In this document: piece by piece, positions 10,788-21,927 of the stretch
How positions within the stretch are numbered: the first letter of the stretch is position 1
Layout: each line of letters starts with the position of its first letter
From: Entrophospora sp. SA101
Taxonomy: Eukaryota; Glomeromycota; Glomeromycetes; Entrophosporales; Entrophosporaceae
Length of the DNA: 42,981 nt
NCBI GenBank assembly: GCA_958430865.1
Contig: CAUDNR010004609.1
Location: forward strand, 1-42,981
Direction: 5' to 3'
Translations under genes and position numbers: made by a program
The notes under the pieces: model-generated
The model's input: the letters and a program-made list of their open reading frames with translations, nothing else
Told to the model about the DNA's origin: nothing
Database searches by the model: none

Positions 10788-10928
10788 AATCATGTATTTT
10801 TCCACAAAAATCATCCGCAATCGCCAAATCAATTTCTAAATAAAGATAACACATCCAACCCACCAATAAGATTGGATATTTTCATGATGCGCAAAATTAC
10901 GGATAATTTTTGCGGAAAATACATGATT
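10788..10928. mobile_element. MITE of the CGATTGCGGAT family, copy A member 1
   Basis: The ends are inverted: AATCATGTATTTTTCC on the left and GGAAAATACATGATT on the right. Inside them are matching CGCAAAAAT(C/T)ATCCG segments. The same core, with CGCAATCGCCAAATC next to it, occurs at 13447-13572 and 23838-23999, so this is a dispersed family. It has no coding capacity. Confidence 0.65.
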
Positions 10929-12560
10929 TTGACCATGGGCCTTTTAGGAAATCACAAAAGAAGAAATATCATTCCGAAATTTTACAATTTACATATAGAT
11001 ATAATTAACACATAAAAGCTCCTGACATAGAAGCGGTGGGTTTATTAAATATGACATAAAGATAACAAAATGGAGAATAGTAGTGCAATTTACATACCTC
11101 AACTCTTCTACTATTTTTCCCACAAATACTTTCGTTATTATGAATGCAATGACAAGTTATGCAGTCATTTGTTAATAAAATCACTACATAAGATGAAAAG
11201 TTATGTTTCAATTTTTATGTAAGGAAAAATGTATCATTTAAAGTAAGAGAAACTATACAAAATCATTCAAAATTTCAGAATTACAAATCACAAAGAAATT
11301 AGATTAGGCAGGATTTTATATTGTTATTCATAAGATTTGAACCATCAATGTAAATATAAGTTTCCAAGTCTTTCTATCTTCTATTGCTTTTGAGATCAAC
11401 AATATCATACTTTGGAATCAATGGATACATTTGTGAAAAATGTAAATAAGAAGCAAGGCAATTAAACAAACCAAAGAAAATTTTACCATCATATAAAAAT
11501 GACCTAAGAAACGAAGCAAGCAATGCTAAATGAGAAAAAAAAAAGATGCCATTTTTGGAACAAAAATCAATTGAAATCATTGCCACATTAGTAGGATACT
11601 TTGTGAAGTCGGTTACTAAAATATGAACCCTAAAAATTTTTGACATCAAATGATCATTTTGTTGCAGCATGCTCCATATAGAACTTATGTGCGTAATTAT
11701 ATAGTGGGCCACATAACAATTGCATAAAATTGCATCTAAAAAAATTTCACTGATAGAATTATTTGCCTATCATAATTTTCAAGCCTTTATCATCTTGATA
11801 CTATTCACTACTTCATATGTTATATAAATTTATAAGTACTTACCTCAAAAATTATCCATCTCAATTGCTAATTCCTGTTTTTCTTGTTTCAAATTCTTTG
11901 ATTCTTCTTTTCATTCTTAATCATTATTTCCGTTTGACATTACCCATTATTGATATATTCTAATTAAAACCAAGAATTGTTGCTGTTCCTTTTATATGGC
12001 GCAGATCATCTATAATTAATTAATTGTTTATAGTATCAATTGGTCAGCTTCATGACTCAAGCTTCAAAACTTATCAGTTAACTTTTTCTTAAACTAAAAG
12101 TTGGCAGAACTTAGCATTTTGAAAATTCCAAATTTGTTATACATTTAAGAAATTGAGATCAAGTATATTTCGTGTAACAAAATATTTTCGCAAATATTTT
12201 CTACAACATATTAATATTAATATTAATATTTAAAAAAGTTTTTAAGGAACATATTACATCAATTACTAAATTTGGTCATGCAATTCAAAATATTGTAACA
12301 CGAAAATTATAACTCTCAAATTTAAAAACCATGAAAAAAAATTGAGACATTTTTTTTTAAAATGGTGATTTTTTTAAAATCCAACATGCAAATCACATAA
12401 TATTTCAAATATTTTAACTTTTGAGTATAAATGATCCGCACTGTATTCCTTTTCCATCATATTTATTTTTTCTAGAATTCTTGATTTTTGTATTTTCAAA
12501 AGTTTCAGCATCAATAGTCATTAGTGATGATATTTTACATTTATTAACAGGTGATCCTGG
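10929..12560. other. Intergenic region of copy A, no gene supported
   Basis: The longest open stretch here (11374-11712, minus strand, 112 codons) has no motif I recognise, is not flanked by convincing splice sites, and is identical in copy B. I do not call it a gene. The remainder is AT-rich with short homopolymers. Confidence 0.4.
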
Positions 12561-13220
12561 CTTTTCTTCTACTTAAGAAGATTAAGAAGCGTTGATAGAG
12601 GAGGTGGTATTAGTGTTTTTTTTTTAAATTTATTAGAAATAGAGTTAGAACTTGGATTCTTAACTTTTGTTTTAGTGGAGCAGATCTGGTAGTATTAATG
12701 ATTTTAGTAACAGTAGAAGGAATTGATTTATAGTTAATATTAGTAAGTTTGTTGATAAATGTTGGGTTAGAAATAATAGCCTCTGATGAATTAATATATT
12801 AAGTAGTAGCAGCAGCAGCACCAGCAGCAGCAGAATTGGTGATGATAGGTTTATTTCTGATAATGATAGTGATTTACAGACTTCTTCTAGTGCTAACCTA
12901 ATTAGTTTAGAGCTATTATTAACGATAGTTTGATGGTTGCTGCATTATTATTGTTATTAGAAATAGTGTTAGTTGCGTTAGGTCTAAAATTTTCAATAAT
13001 ACTAATAGGTCCAATAGTTACATTATTTATTCTAATAGAGTGACACTAGAAACGTTTGCTAGTCCCGTTGTAGTATTAAAAGAAATAGTATTACTAATTC
13101 TAGTAGCATTGGTAGTAATTCTAGGTCTAACGTTGGTGATGGTGGTGGTGCTAGATCTAACAACGGTTAGTTTTTTGAATTGATTCTAATTGTCGTTTAG
13201 AATTGGTAGAGGTGAAGCCG
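12561..13220 (+). other. Ser/Asn-biased, coding-like but stop-interrupted stretch upstream of the 688-aa gene (copy A)
   Basis: The plus strand reads in pieces such as SSSSSSTSSSRIGDDRF, ISDNDSDLQTSSSANLISLE, and GSNSRSNVGDGGGARSNNG. These are separated by stops and frame changes. Composition and codon use (AGT/AGC/AAT) resemble the N/S-rich gene that starts at 14311. It may be a decayed paralogous segment, an unrecognised 5' exon set, or a low-complexity expansion. I cannot choose among these. Confidence 0.3.
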
Positions 13221-13446
13221 CCAATCTCATGGTACTGTTATTATTATTAAAACTTTTGTTACGGTTGTTAATGTTGTAAATTCTTTTTTCATTGATCGTT
13301 TGTGATTTTTTAATTTTACTACAACACGTATTTGTGTTATTTACGAGTTCATGGATGGATATTGTTTTGCGCGTATTACAATAATAATAATCAATATTAA
13401 TACTAATATTAATTTTTATATATGTATTCGAAACATAATCGTGTAG

Positions 13447-13572
13447 TTATCCACAAAAAATATCCGCAAATTTCGTGAAACCTCAGAATACCCAATTTTT
13501 ATTGGTGGGTTGGGTGCATGTTATCCTTATTTAGAAATCGATTTGGCGATTGCGGATATTTTTTGTGGATAA
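13447..13572. mobile_element. MITE of the CGATTGCGGAT family, copy A member 2
   Basis: TTATCCACAAAAAATATCCG at the left end is matched by its exact reverse complement at the right end (a perfect 23-bp arm including CAA). The interior holds the CGATTTGGCGATTGCGGAT core shared with the other members. A (TAA)n run follows directly, so the target duplication cannot be read. Confidence 0.7.
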
Positions 13573-14310
13573 TAATAATAATAATAATAACTATACATGA
13601 TAATATTAGAAAAAAAGTATCAATTAATAATTAATGGAGTAATTGAACGCAAAACGTATTAGCTTTAGAAGGAAAATCATATGAAAATAAACATTATCGT
13701 GTAACAGAATCTCACACAAAATGGAATCATTTATTTTTTTACATAAATTTCGATCATTAAGGTATGATTTTCTTTACTTCTATCATTGTTGTGCGTGAAA
13801 ATGAAAGTTTATGCGAATTTACAATTCACCTATGTGAAATTCAAATTAGCCAATCAAAATTTCATATCCAAACACCCCACCCCAAAACTTTAATTTATAG
13901 ATTACGATTTCACATACAACATCATTATCATGTATTTTTGGTTTAAAAAAAAAAAATAAAAACAAATCTACATCTAAATTCCTTATATAACAAATGGCAA
14001 TTAACAAATAACTATTATAATGATTGATTACCAATAAATTTTCTTTTTTTGTTCGAGATAAAGAATTGGTGATACAACGTATAATTCATACATTTCACTG
14101 TAGCACAAATGCCAAAATTTTAGGAAAAAACCCCCACCCACATACTAGTATTAAATATTAATATATATATAATAATATATATTCATTTCTCTTTTAATTT
14201 CTCCTTTTTTTTTAACAACTTTAACAGTAAAAATTATTATCAAACCTCTTATGCAAAAAATTTTTGCTAATCTGTGGGCGAAATAAATATATATATAACC
14301 TATAAATCCT
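13573..14310. promoter_or_regulatory. 5' flank of the 688-aa gene (copy A)
   Basis: No transposon ends are seen here. TATA-rich runs (about 14157-14178 and 14284-14300) precede the start codon. A promoter is expected in this interval by position only; no specific element is claimed. Confidence 0.3.
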
Positions 14311-16444
14311 ATGAAGACCCAACAAGTAAACTCACCAACGATGAACAATGATCGCGTTTCCACAGTAGTAAAAAACCGTAGACCAAAGGTAAAAAACGGT
14401 CTTAGCATTGAGAGTGACTCGCAAATACTACAGCAACAACAACCAAAACAACAGTCGCCAAAACTGCAGCAGCAACAGCAGCAGCAACAAATTAATAAGT
14501 TACAACAACAGCAAAGCCATCATCTACAATCACAAAAATCACAAAAAAAACCTTCGCCTCTTTTACGTAGTAATACAATGCCTGGAAAGATTAATAATAA
14601 TAACAATTTTAATAGCATTAATAATTATAATGTAAAGGCTAATAATCGTCATAGTACTATTGGATTAACAGATAGAGAGAAATCCAAGTCTGATGATGGA
14701 TTTCATCATTCTGATTCTGATAAAGATAGTAATCATTCTTCCCATTCTAATATGAGCTCAAGTAGCACTACTAATATTAGTAGCCATCCTCTTAGTAGAA
14801 ATTCTTCCGTTAAGTCAGACACAGTTGCACGAGTACGACCAAAATCTTCTTTGGGAATGTTAACAGAGAAAACAAAATCGGATAGTCTTAATTTGGCTAC
14901 TGTAGCTGCTAATAAACAATTAAAAGCTGATAGACAGGCGGAAGAAGCGAGAAAGAATAGAAAGGTATATATGATTAGCGTAACAAGAGAACATATTTGT
15001 GAAATAATATGTATTAGATCTTTCAATTTATTTTTTATAATTTTTTATCAAAATGTTGCTTGTTGCTTAATCAATAACTTCTTTGATATATATTATAGAT
15101 TGCAGATTTGGAAATCTCAATAAAATCATTGATGAAAATCAATTCAGAGTTAGATGCAACGAATAAAAAGCAGGCCATAGAAATTCAAGATTTAGCAAGA
15201 CGGCTTCAAATGTACGTATTGTTTTTTTTCTCAAATAATTTATGCACATTCAGCAAATGAATGAATGAATAACACGGTTTCTTTAATCAATTAATTGGTG
15301 ATAGTAATGATTCTTTTTTATGTTATGAAGATGAAAATGGAAGTGTTGATGAAAATCAAGTAACAACACCTATTTCAGAAGTAAATTTGTTTTTATTATA
15401 ATTGAGAAAAAAATAACTTTTGTTTACAAAAAATTTTTTTGTTTTGTTTTTCATTATTTAATCAAATAAAACTTAAATTATACACATATACATAGGTCAA
15501 TTCAGAAGAAAATAGGAAAGAGAGCGATATTAGATTTCGTAAAATATGCCTAGTAATAGATACATTGATTCGTGATGGGAAGAATGCATTAGAGTACAAG
15601 TCAAAAATTGGTGGTAGTAGAGTATTAACCAATGTACAATTGGGTTAGTTTTACTTTTTTTTTTTTATTGTTCTTGAATAATCATAGCAACAATAATTAA
15701 TATTAATAAATCTTAATCTCGTTCTTAGACTTGGAAAAATTAGATGAAGCGCAAAATCAAAATCATAATGATGATAAGCGTCATGACGACGACAATGACG
15801 ATGATGATAAATTTAAAGATAAACAATTAACACAATCATCAGAATATGCAGTAAATTTAAATAATATTGATTTTAAAACAAAAGAACGTGATAATAATAG
15901 CAGTAATAACGATGATAATAATGATTCAATAAAAGAAAATTCAAAAATAAAAATAGATAACAAATCACAGGATGGTAATTCGTCTCTAATTACGAATTTG
16001 GGAGTCTGTGTAGTAGACAATTCGAACAGTAACAAAATAGAATTGAACAATAAAAATAAAAATAAAAATAATAATAATCTTAATCTTAATCTTAATCTTA
16101 ATCTTAATGATAAAGAGCGTCGTATTCGTATACATAGTATAATTAATCAACTTTTATCACTTGCTAGATGGGGAGAAGAAAATAATAATAACAACAATAA
16201 TAACAATAATTTCTTTTCTGCCTCCCCTTCTTCTATACCTACAACACCAAAGACACCGGAACCAAAAGGTCTTGGTTTATTACTTTCTGATCCTACACCA
16301 CATATTCCACATATTCCAAATTTTACATATACCAGTAGTAATGGTAATAACAATAACAATAATGATATACCATCTTCATATACAACAATATTTTTATTAC
16401 ATGAATTGCAAGAACTTTTGGGATTCAATGATAATATTAATATC

Positions 16445-16485
<41 letters not shown>

Positions 16486-16804
16486 AAAATCTTCTCATCA
16501 TCCTCCAAATTATACACATATTTATCGTAAGAGTATGCCTATAATTACAACTAATAATAATAATATTATTAATATTCTCTTGGAATCAACACATAATAAT
16601 GATAAAGACGATGCAAAAATATCACGTCGCAGATCATCACCTAATTTCAGATCATCTTCGTCATCATCATTTATTATTTCTGATAGAATGTTGAATGCCA
16701 CTAACCCTTCAATATCTACTATTACTACAACTTCTGATGTTTTGAAGCCTCCCTCAATATGGTCTTCATCATTGGGATTCTTAGCACCTTGGAAACATGA
16801 TTAA
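14311..16804 (+). CDS. Coiled-coil, poly-Q/poly-N protein of unknown function, 688 aa in five exons (copy A)
   Basis: The exons are 14311-14964, 15099-15211, 15305-15380, 15496-15643 and 15729-16804. All junctions are GT..AG and the phases agree. Exon 1 encodes a basic, glutamine-rich (QQQQ), asparagine- and serine-rich region. It ends in a charged helix (LKADRQAEEARKNRK) that exon 2 continues as a coiled coil (IADLEISIKSLMKINSELDA and onward to IQDLARRLQ). Exons 3-4 add an acidic stretch and a helical segment (FRKICLVIDTLIRDGKNALE). Exon 5 is dominated by D/N-rich and poly-N tracts, with a conserved-looking IHSIINQLLSLARWGEE helix and an S-rich tail ending LGFLAPWKHD. It has no catalytic motif or membrane segment. 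It looks like a host scaffold or regulatory protein; function is unknown. It is identical to 33029-35522. Confidence 0.8.
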
Positions 16805-17084
16805 ATTTTTGGGAGATAAATAATTACTTATTTTATAAAAAAGAACAATAGTTGAATAAATTAAATTGCTTATCTTTTTTTTTTGTGATTGAATTTAAAT
16901 TCTTTAAAGCTTTATTATTTTTTGATTTTAATTTATTTTATAATTATTTAAAATGTTTTTGCCAATTAAAAGAAATTAATATAGAAATTGTAAATAATTC
17001 ATATATTTATATAATAAAATGATAATAGATTGTTTTTTCATTGGTCAAATAATAGTACTTGTTGAACCACCATCAATTCATTGC

Positions 17085-17240
17085 CCTAAGTTGAACCATC
17101 AAAAATATGTCTGGTTCTGATATAAAGAGAGCTTGAAAGGCTTCCCATAATTATGCAAATCCTTCTTTGAGAATTCTTGAAGGACAACCACAGTCACAAC
17201 CTTTTTCTAAAAAATTAATTGCCTTTCATATTCATTAGGA
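17085..17240 (-). pseudogene. Second remnant of the GCxCGC transposase-like N-terminus (copy A)
   Basis: The minus strand reads EKGCDCGCPSRILKEGFA, a stop, then WEAFQALFISEPDIFLMVQL. It aligns with 9370-9520 at both DNA and protein level: GCxCGC, then an L-K-rich helix, then FQALF, then DIFL. It has a premature stop and no downstream core. It lies just past the 3' end of the 688-aa gene, on the opposite strand. Confidence 0.4.
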
Positions 17241-17649
17241 CCATTATAATAAATATTATTATCCATATACCTATAATCTTAAATTATAAATTTATGTTCA
17301 TTTTGTAGGTTTTTTCAATTATTTTAAAATTGAAGAGGATTTCAAGATTGGTCCTGTAGTGACAATTAAATTTGGGCAAATCTGTAAATAAATATCAAGA
17401 ATACATTCAATAATTGATCAAAATATGATCATTGAGTAACTTATAAAAAAAAACCTCCCAAGAGATTTGGACAACTGGCTCCATGAAAAATAACAATAAC
17501 TATGAGTCTAGATTTAAATTGACCCACCATCAATCATCAAAATAAGAAAAACATACTATTAACTCTATTTCATTAAATCATAACAATCAAAAAATAAGTA
17601 AATAAAGTATTTAAAAAAGCAAACAAACAATAAATTTTTGCAATAATTT

Positions 17650-18894
17650 GAAAAAGACTTGATCTTTTCATTCAGTAAAAATGTAATCGAATTATTTGAA
17701 GAAGCAGACAGAATTTCAGCCTTCACCTCTATCAACATTCATGCTGCTTTTTTGTTTAATATTACACTTAATGTTAATAATGGTTACAAAAAGCAAATAC
17801 ATCAATTGTTCATTATAAAAGGCATCCACGGACAAAGATACAATAGTATCAGAGCATTCACCATCAAATGGTAAGTTGCTGCAGATGAGAGAATTGATAT
17901 CATCAGCTGTTCATCAAAGCCCAAAAACATGTGTTGTACTTAAAATGGCATTTATATTTGGGAATTGGAAATGTTTTCATTTATCATCAACTTTGATTTC
18001 TCACTAAGGATTCCAAATCTTAACTCTTCTAACAAATTGTAGAAACTCAAGTCATCTTTCTGTCATTTTGGTTGATGCAGGAAAACAGGGAAGAATGAAT
18101 TCCAAGCTGGTGAGAAAAAAACTTGCTGAGCATTGACTGGAGGAAGCTGGGTGAGATCACCAACCACCAGGACTGGGACACCTCCAAATACCTTGTGGTT
18201 CTTGTGCAAAGAACCAAACATGTTGCTCAAGGATGTGAAAAGTGTACCTGACACCACAGAGATTTCCTCAACTATGATGGCTTTAATTTCTAAAAGTTCC
18301 TCACTCTCTAATGACAATGTTTGGTGATGTCCATCAAATTGTCTCAATTTTAGGGCTGAATGGATTGTCCTACCTCCTATATTCTGAGCTGCAACACCAG
18401 TAGGAGCTACTAACAAATATTTGATTCTTTTCAACTGAAGCATATTTACAACATGGTGTGTCATAAAGAAGTAGGGATGCTTGTTATCATGTTCAGGAAC
18501 CCATGAATTACATAAGATGTCATAGACTCTGTATTGTTCATTGTCAAACATTAAGATTGATGTCAACTTTGATGATGATGGCTTCTCCAATGTCATGAAC
18601 TGCTGGTAAATAATATCCCAAAGATCATTTTTATCTAAATCTGCTAAAACTGAAATGATTGCCCTTCCAAATGCTTCAGAAAATTGATTCTTACTTATCA
18701 GTGAACTGTGAGCCAGTCTGGTCAAAACTTGCTGGTATCTCATTGGATACATGTTCTGGAACCTCTCCCTGAAACTTGAAAACTCCCCAAGTAGCTAGCT
18801 CACTTTGAGAATGTGCTGGAATTTTCATTATGAGGTATTGGAAAAAAAAAGGTTCACCATCATCGATTTTGTAACTTGTGAACCTGAGCAGCAT
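17650..18894 (-). pseudogene. Helitron Pif1-family helicase remnant, Walker A deleted (copy A)
   Basis: The helicase would unwind DNA during rolling-circle transposition. The segment DDGEPFFFQYLIMKIP (about 18860) leads into NMYPMRYQQVLTRLAHSSL after a frame change near 18770. Motif Ia (LLVAPTGVAAQNIGGRTIHS), motif II (AIIVEEISVVSG) and motif III (VLVVGDLTQLPPV) are present. The GxxGxGKS Walker A expected before APTGVAA is missing: KHPYFFM runs straight into THHVVNMLQ in frame, so an internal deletion removed the ATP-binding loop. A TGA at about 18063 interrupts HQPK..QKDDLSFYNLLEEL. Degenerate helicase sequence (ADDINSLIC, then NLPFDGECSDTIVSLSVD) goes on to about 17650. The product cannot be an active helicase. 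Confidence 0.85.
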
Positions 18895-19159
18895 AGGCTT
18901 TGTTCACTTGACAACAAACCTGCCTTTAAGGTCTCTTGTTGAGTATAACTTTGATCTTGGGCCTGGGGGTTTGTTTTTAATGTTATAATCTCTAAAATAA
19001 TCTGGGTAGGTCATGCTTTCAAAAATGTGATTTTTTGGCCTGCAAAAATACTTATCAATCACATCATCAAAGTAAGGACTATCTCCATCATTCTCATTAT
19101 CCTCATCCTCATTCTCAACATTATCTTGTTCAATTTGCACATATACAGGTTTAACTGAT

Positions 19160-19785
19160 CAAATCCTCAACTCAGAAGGTGCAGATGGAAGTATTGAACC
19201 ACCAATGAACACCTTGTTATTGAATACTGCAACAGCAATATCATCAGTTCCATTGATCCCAATCTCCTAGCTTGTACATGTTTTATGTACAAATCTTGCT
19301 TTCTGATGTTGAAGTTCAGGTTTTGTGGCATACTTGGTCACATATTTCCCAAAGCCAAATGTTATTATGTATTGAAAGTTAATGTGTCCCTACCATATCA
19401 ACAACGTTTCAGGGTGGTAAGGAACAACCCAATGATCTTCATCTTTGGTTCTTTGATAAATGTATCTTTTGGAATTTTGTTCAGAATATGTGAAATTGGA
19501 GAGGGGCCGAGGGAATCCTTTTTTGCATGGATTTGCATTTGTTCCTGGATCACCACACTTTTCTCCAACACACCTGTGTATCTGGTACATGGTCATCAGC
19601 TGGAAAAGCCCAGGCTCAAGGAAGGGATCAGTTATGTCTGCACATATAGTATTTTTTGCTATCAGGTCTGGTGTTTTTTTTTCTGTGTAAGCAAATCCAT
19701 GAGTGTGAATGGATCCTCTATTTTGAAACTTGTCTCTCAAAAAGTACAACCACTCACCCCACTGTACAAGATTCAGATTTTCCAA
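19160..19785 (-). pseudogene. Helitron HUH Rep nuclease remnant (copy A)
   Basis: FQNRGSIHTHGFAY contains the HxH metal-binding motif of the HUH nuclease, here HTH. The two-tyrosine active site is recognisable further on as GKYVTKYATKPE (about 19335). The two are separated by a TAG at about 19390, right after PYHPETLLIW and before GHINFQYII. A second TAG follows the tyrosine motif (about 19268). Rep would nick and join single-stranded DNA at the element ends. Both catalytic motifs survive, but no single open frame joins them. Confidence 0.85.
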
Positions 19786-21368
19786 AGCTTATTATGCACA
19801 TTTGTCAACCTGTTGTGATAATGTAAGTATGCATGCAATGGCCTGTTGGATGGCAGCAGATCATGATTATCAGTGAGCAGCAATATTTCTTGAAGATGTT
19901 TCCACTTGCTTTCAGGCATTGTCATTGTGTAGAAAATCTGTGGCAGCCCATACCCTTGAACCATTGTGTTAACATGATGTTGATTTTTCCTGAAAAAGGC
20001 TTCAGAAGTTTGAATGGATGATGGCAAGGTTGTTGTCAAAGCCTCATTTATCATTGGTTGATTATCATATGTGCTTCTTGATATCAAGTCAGCTCTGGTT
20101 GGGTGTAACTCATGATTAACATTCTTCTGGTTCAGAATCCTATTCTTGTTACATTTTTTTTCAAGGTTGAGGTATGACCAGTGAGGCCAATACCAATGTA
20201 ACCTAAACCTTGGATTAGAGCACAAGGTTCGTAGCTTAATGTACTTGCCATAGCTATCAGTGTTGTGCCTAAATTTCAATAACCTTTTTACATCTTCATA
20301 GTGACCACAACTACCAGGAAAAATGTCAGGAAACACCAATGCTTCAATGTCAGGATTGTTATACTGTATTGGAAGTGTAACATCATCATTCGAAGTCATG
20401 AACCACTAATACCTGTAGTCTTCTTCATGCACCTCAATGGGAAAGTCATTATTTGGGACAACTAAGGAAGGTGGTTGAGAGTTTGTCAAAATTGATGAGT
20501 GATGGTTCAATGATGAAGTATCACAAATAGACTGGGTGGGTAGCCTTGCCATTGGTAGAGGTTCTGGAAAAGGGCTAGAGGGTGAAAGATGTATTACAGC
20601 ATGAGTTTGATTGTACTGTATGTATATTGGATTATTTTGCACCAGCCATTGACTTGCACCAATTAATGATTCATGAAACTAATTAGGTGGTTCATTTTGA
20701 TTTAATATTGCACCAATCAAACCTGAGTGTAGTTTCAAAGCATGTCTGTTTTTTGACAACCCAATGAAGCCTTGTAGGTGACAATAGTGTGTGTAAGCAT
20801 TAGAACCTGAAGTGCAACCTAATGAGCAGCTCATATGAATGGGTGACAAATGTTTCCTGAACAACATGGGTACTGAATTGATCTCATCAGGTACTGGTGT
20901 CAAAGCTGATGGGAACCTATGATTCTTCTCAGTTTTGCAAGATGAGCAGACAGCAATCTTGACTTCACCATTATTATTTGTTTGAGTGATAATTTTTCAT
21001 TGGGAAATGCCATTTTTAAAGTATATTCTTCATCAGCATTATAGTTGATCCACTTGATTGATGTGCTCATCATCAGGATAGAACAATATGCACAAGGGGT
21101 TGAAGAATAATCATATAAATTTTTTTAATCAAACTCTTCCAGATTGAATGCCATGGTTGGAATGTTGTTGAGTCATGATAATAATAATAAGGTGAAGGAA
21201 TGTTAGGCTAATATTTGGTGGTGCATTTTGCAAATTTTGATTTATTTCATTGCATTTCACATATGTTGAAAGGAAGGAAACGTCAATAACACACCTAGTG
21301 TGAACTTTCAAGTTAGAAGAAGAGGAGATAAAGTCAGAGATTGTATAATTTTTGATTCTATAATTCAT
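19773..21368 (-). pseudogene. Helitron N-terminal region and Helitron_like_N domain remnant (copy A)
   Basis: The start MNYRIKNYTISDFISSSS, Cys pairs of the CAYC / CSSCK type, and the LSPIHMSCSLG and LQGFIGLSKNRHAL stretches match Helitron N-terminal regions known from glomeromycotan genomes. In this copy the region 21316-20680 is damaged: there is a stop in HES..SFMN, a 20-bp-class deletion near 21145, and several indels. Copy B keeps one 327-codon frame here. A TAG after HEEDYRY (20406) separates it from the Helitron_like_N domain (20399-19773, open in this copy), which contains IQYNNPDIEALVFPDIFPGS. Confidence 0.8.
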
Positions 21369-21381
21369 GATTTAATTAATT

Positions 21382-21605
21382 CAAATTAGAGTTAAATGTA
21401 TAATAATATTAATATGATAATTATTTTTATTTCAAATTTTATTTATCACAAGGTTTTAAGGTTATTCAGAAAAAATGTATTTGTTAGATCAATCCAAATT
21501 AGAGTCAAACGTATAATAATATTAATATGATAATTATTTTTATAAATTTTATTTATCACAAGGTTTTAAGGTTATTCAGAAAAAATGTATTTGTTAGATC
21601 AATCC
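21382..21605. repeat. Tandem repeat, two units of about 113 bp, upstream of the Helitron start (copy A)
   Basis: Each unit begins CAAATTAGAGT, contains ATAATATTAATATGATAATT and ends near TTGTTAGATCAATC. The second unit lacks about 7 bp (TTCAAAT). The repeat lies between the Helitron start codon and the 306-aa gene. Confidence 0.8.
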
Positions 21606-21646
21606 AAAATACATTCATTTATATAACTTTTTTTTTTCTTTGAATA

Positions 21647-21688
21647 ACCAACCAACCAACCAACCAATCAATCAATCAATCAATCAAT
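21647..21688. repeat. Microsatellite (CCAA)5(TCAA)5, copy A
   Basis: A pure tetranucleotide run. Copy B has seven CCAA and four TCAA units, one of the length differences between the copies. Confidence 0.85.
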
Positions 21689-21927
21689 TCAAGTACTGTT
21701 TAATTTAAAAAAGGCAAGCATGGCAGTGTAAAATTTTTTTAAAATTATTAAAGCAAAGAAAATTGAAATCTTCTCGCGTAACGTCAATAGATTTACATGT
21801 AACGGGAAAATACTTTCGTTTCGCGAAACAATAGAGGTTTCATTTTATAATGTTTAAATATTTGCCAATTACAATATCTGCAAAAATTTATTATTACAAC
21901 ATGTACATAATAATAAAATCAAATAAA

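Larger units (their letters stand above)
17650..21368 (-). mobile_element. Degenerate Helitron (Rep-helicase) element body, copy A
   Basis: Read on the minus strand, the order is a Helitron-type N-terminal cysteine region (21368-20406), a Helitron_like_N domain (20399-19773), an HUH Rep region (19785-19160) and a Pif1-like helicase (18894-17650). This is the standard order for a rolling-circle Helitron transposase. Stops and frame changes split it into at least seven pieces. The TC and CTRR ends and the 3' hairpin were not located, so the outer limits are those of the coding remnant only. Confidence 0.85.

Noticed and set aside
11374..11712. 112-codon minus-strand frame, repeated at 30092-30430
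   Set aside because: It has no motif and no splice context, and its hydrophobic, biased composition is common in AT-rich DNA. Conservation between the copies is uninformative because the whole region is identical.
16147..16485. Leucine-rich minus-strand frame, with its twin at 34865-35203, and a Thr-rich plus-strand frame at 16161-16544
   Set aside because: These are antisense and frame-shifted readings of the AAT/AAC tracts that encode poly-N in the 688-aa gene.
19285..19818. Plus-strand 177-codon frame in the Helitron, and its twin at 38003-38536
   Set aside because: It is antisense to the Rep motifs HTH and YVTKYATKPE, which fix the true coding strand as minus.
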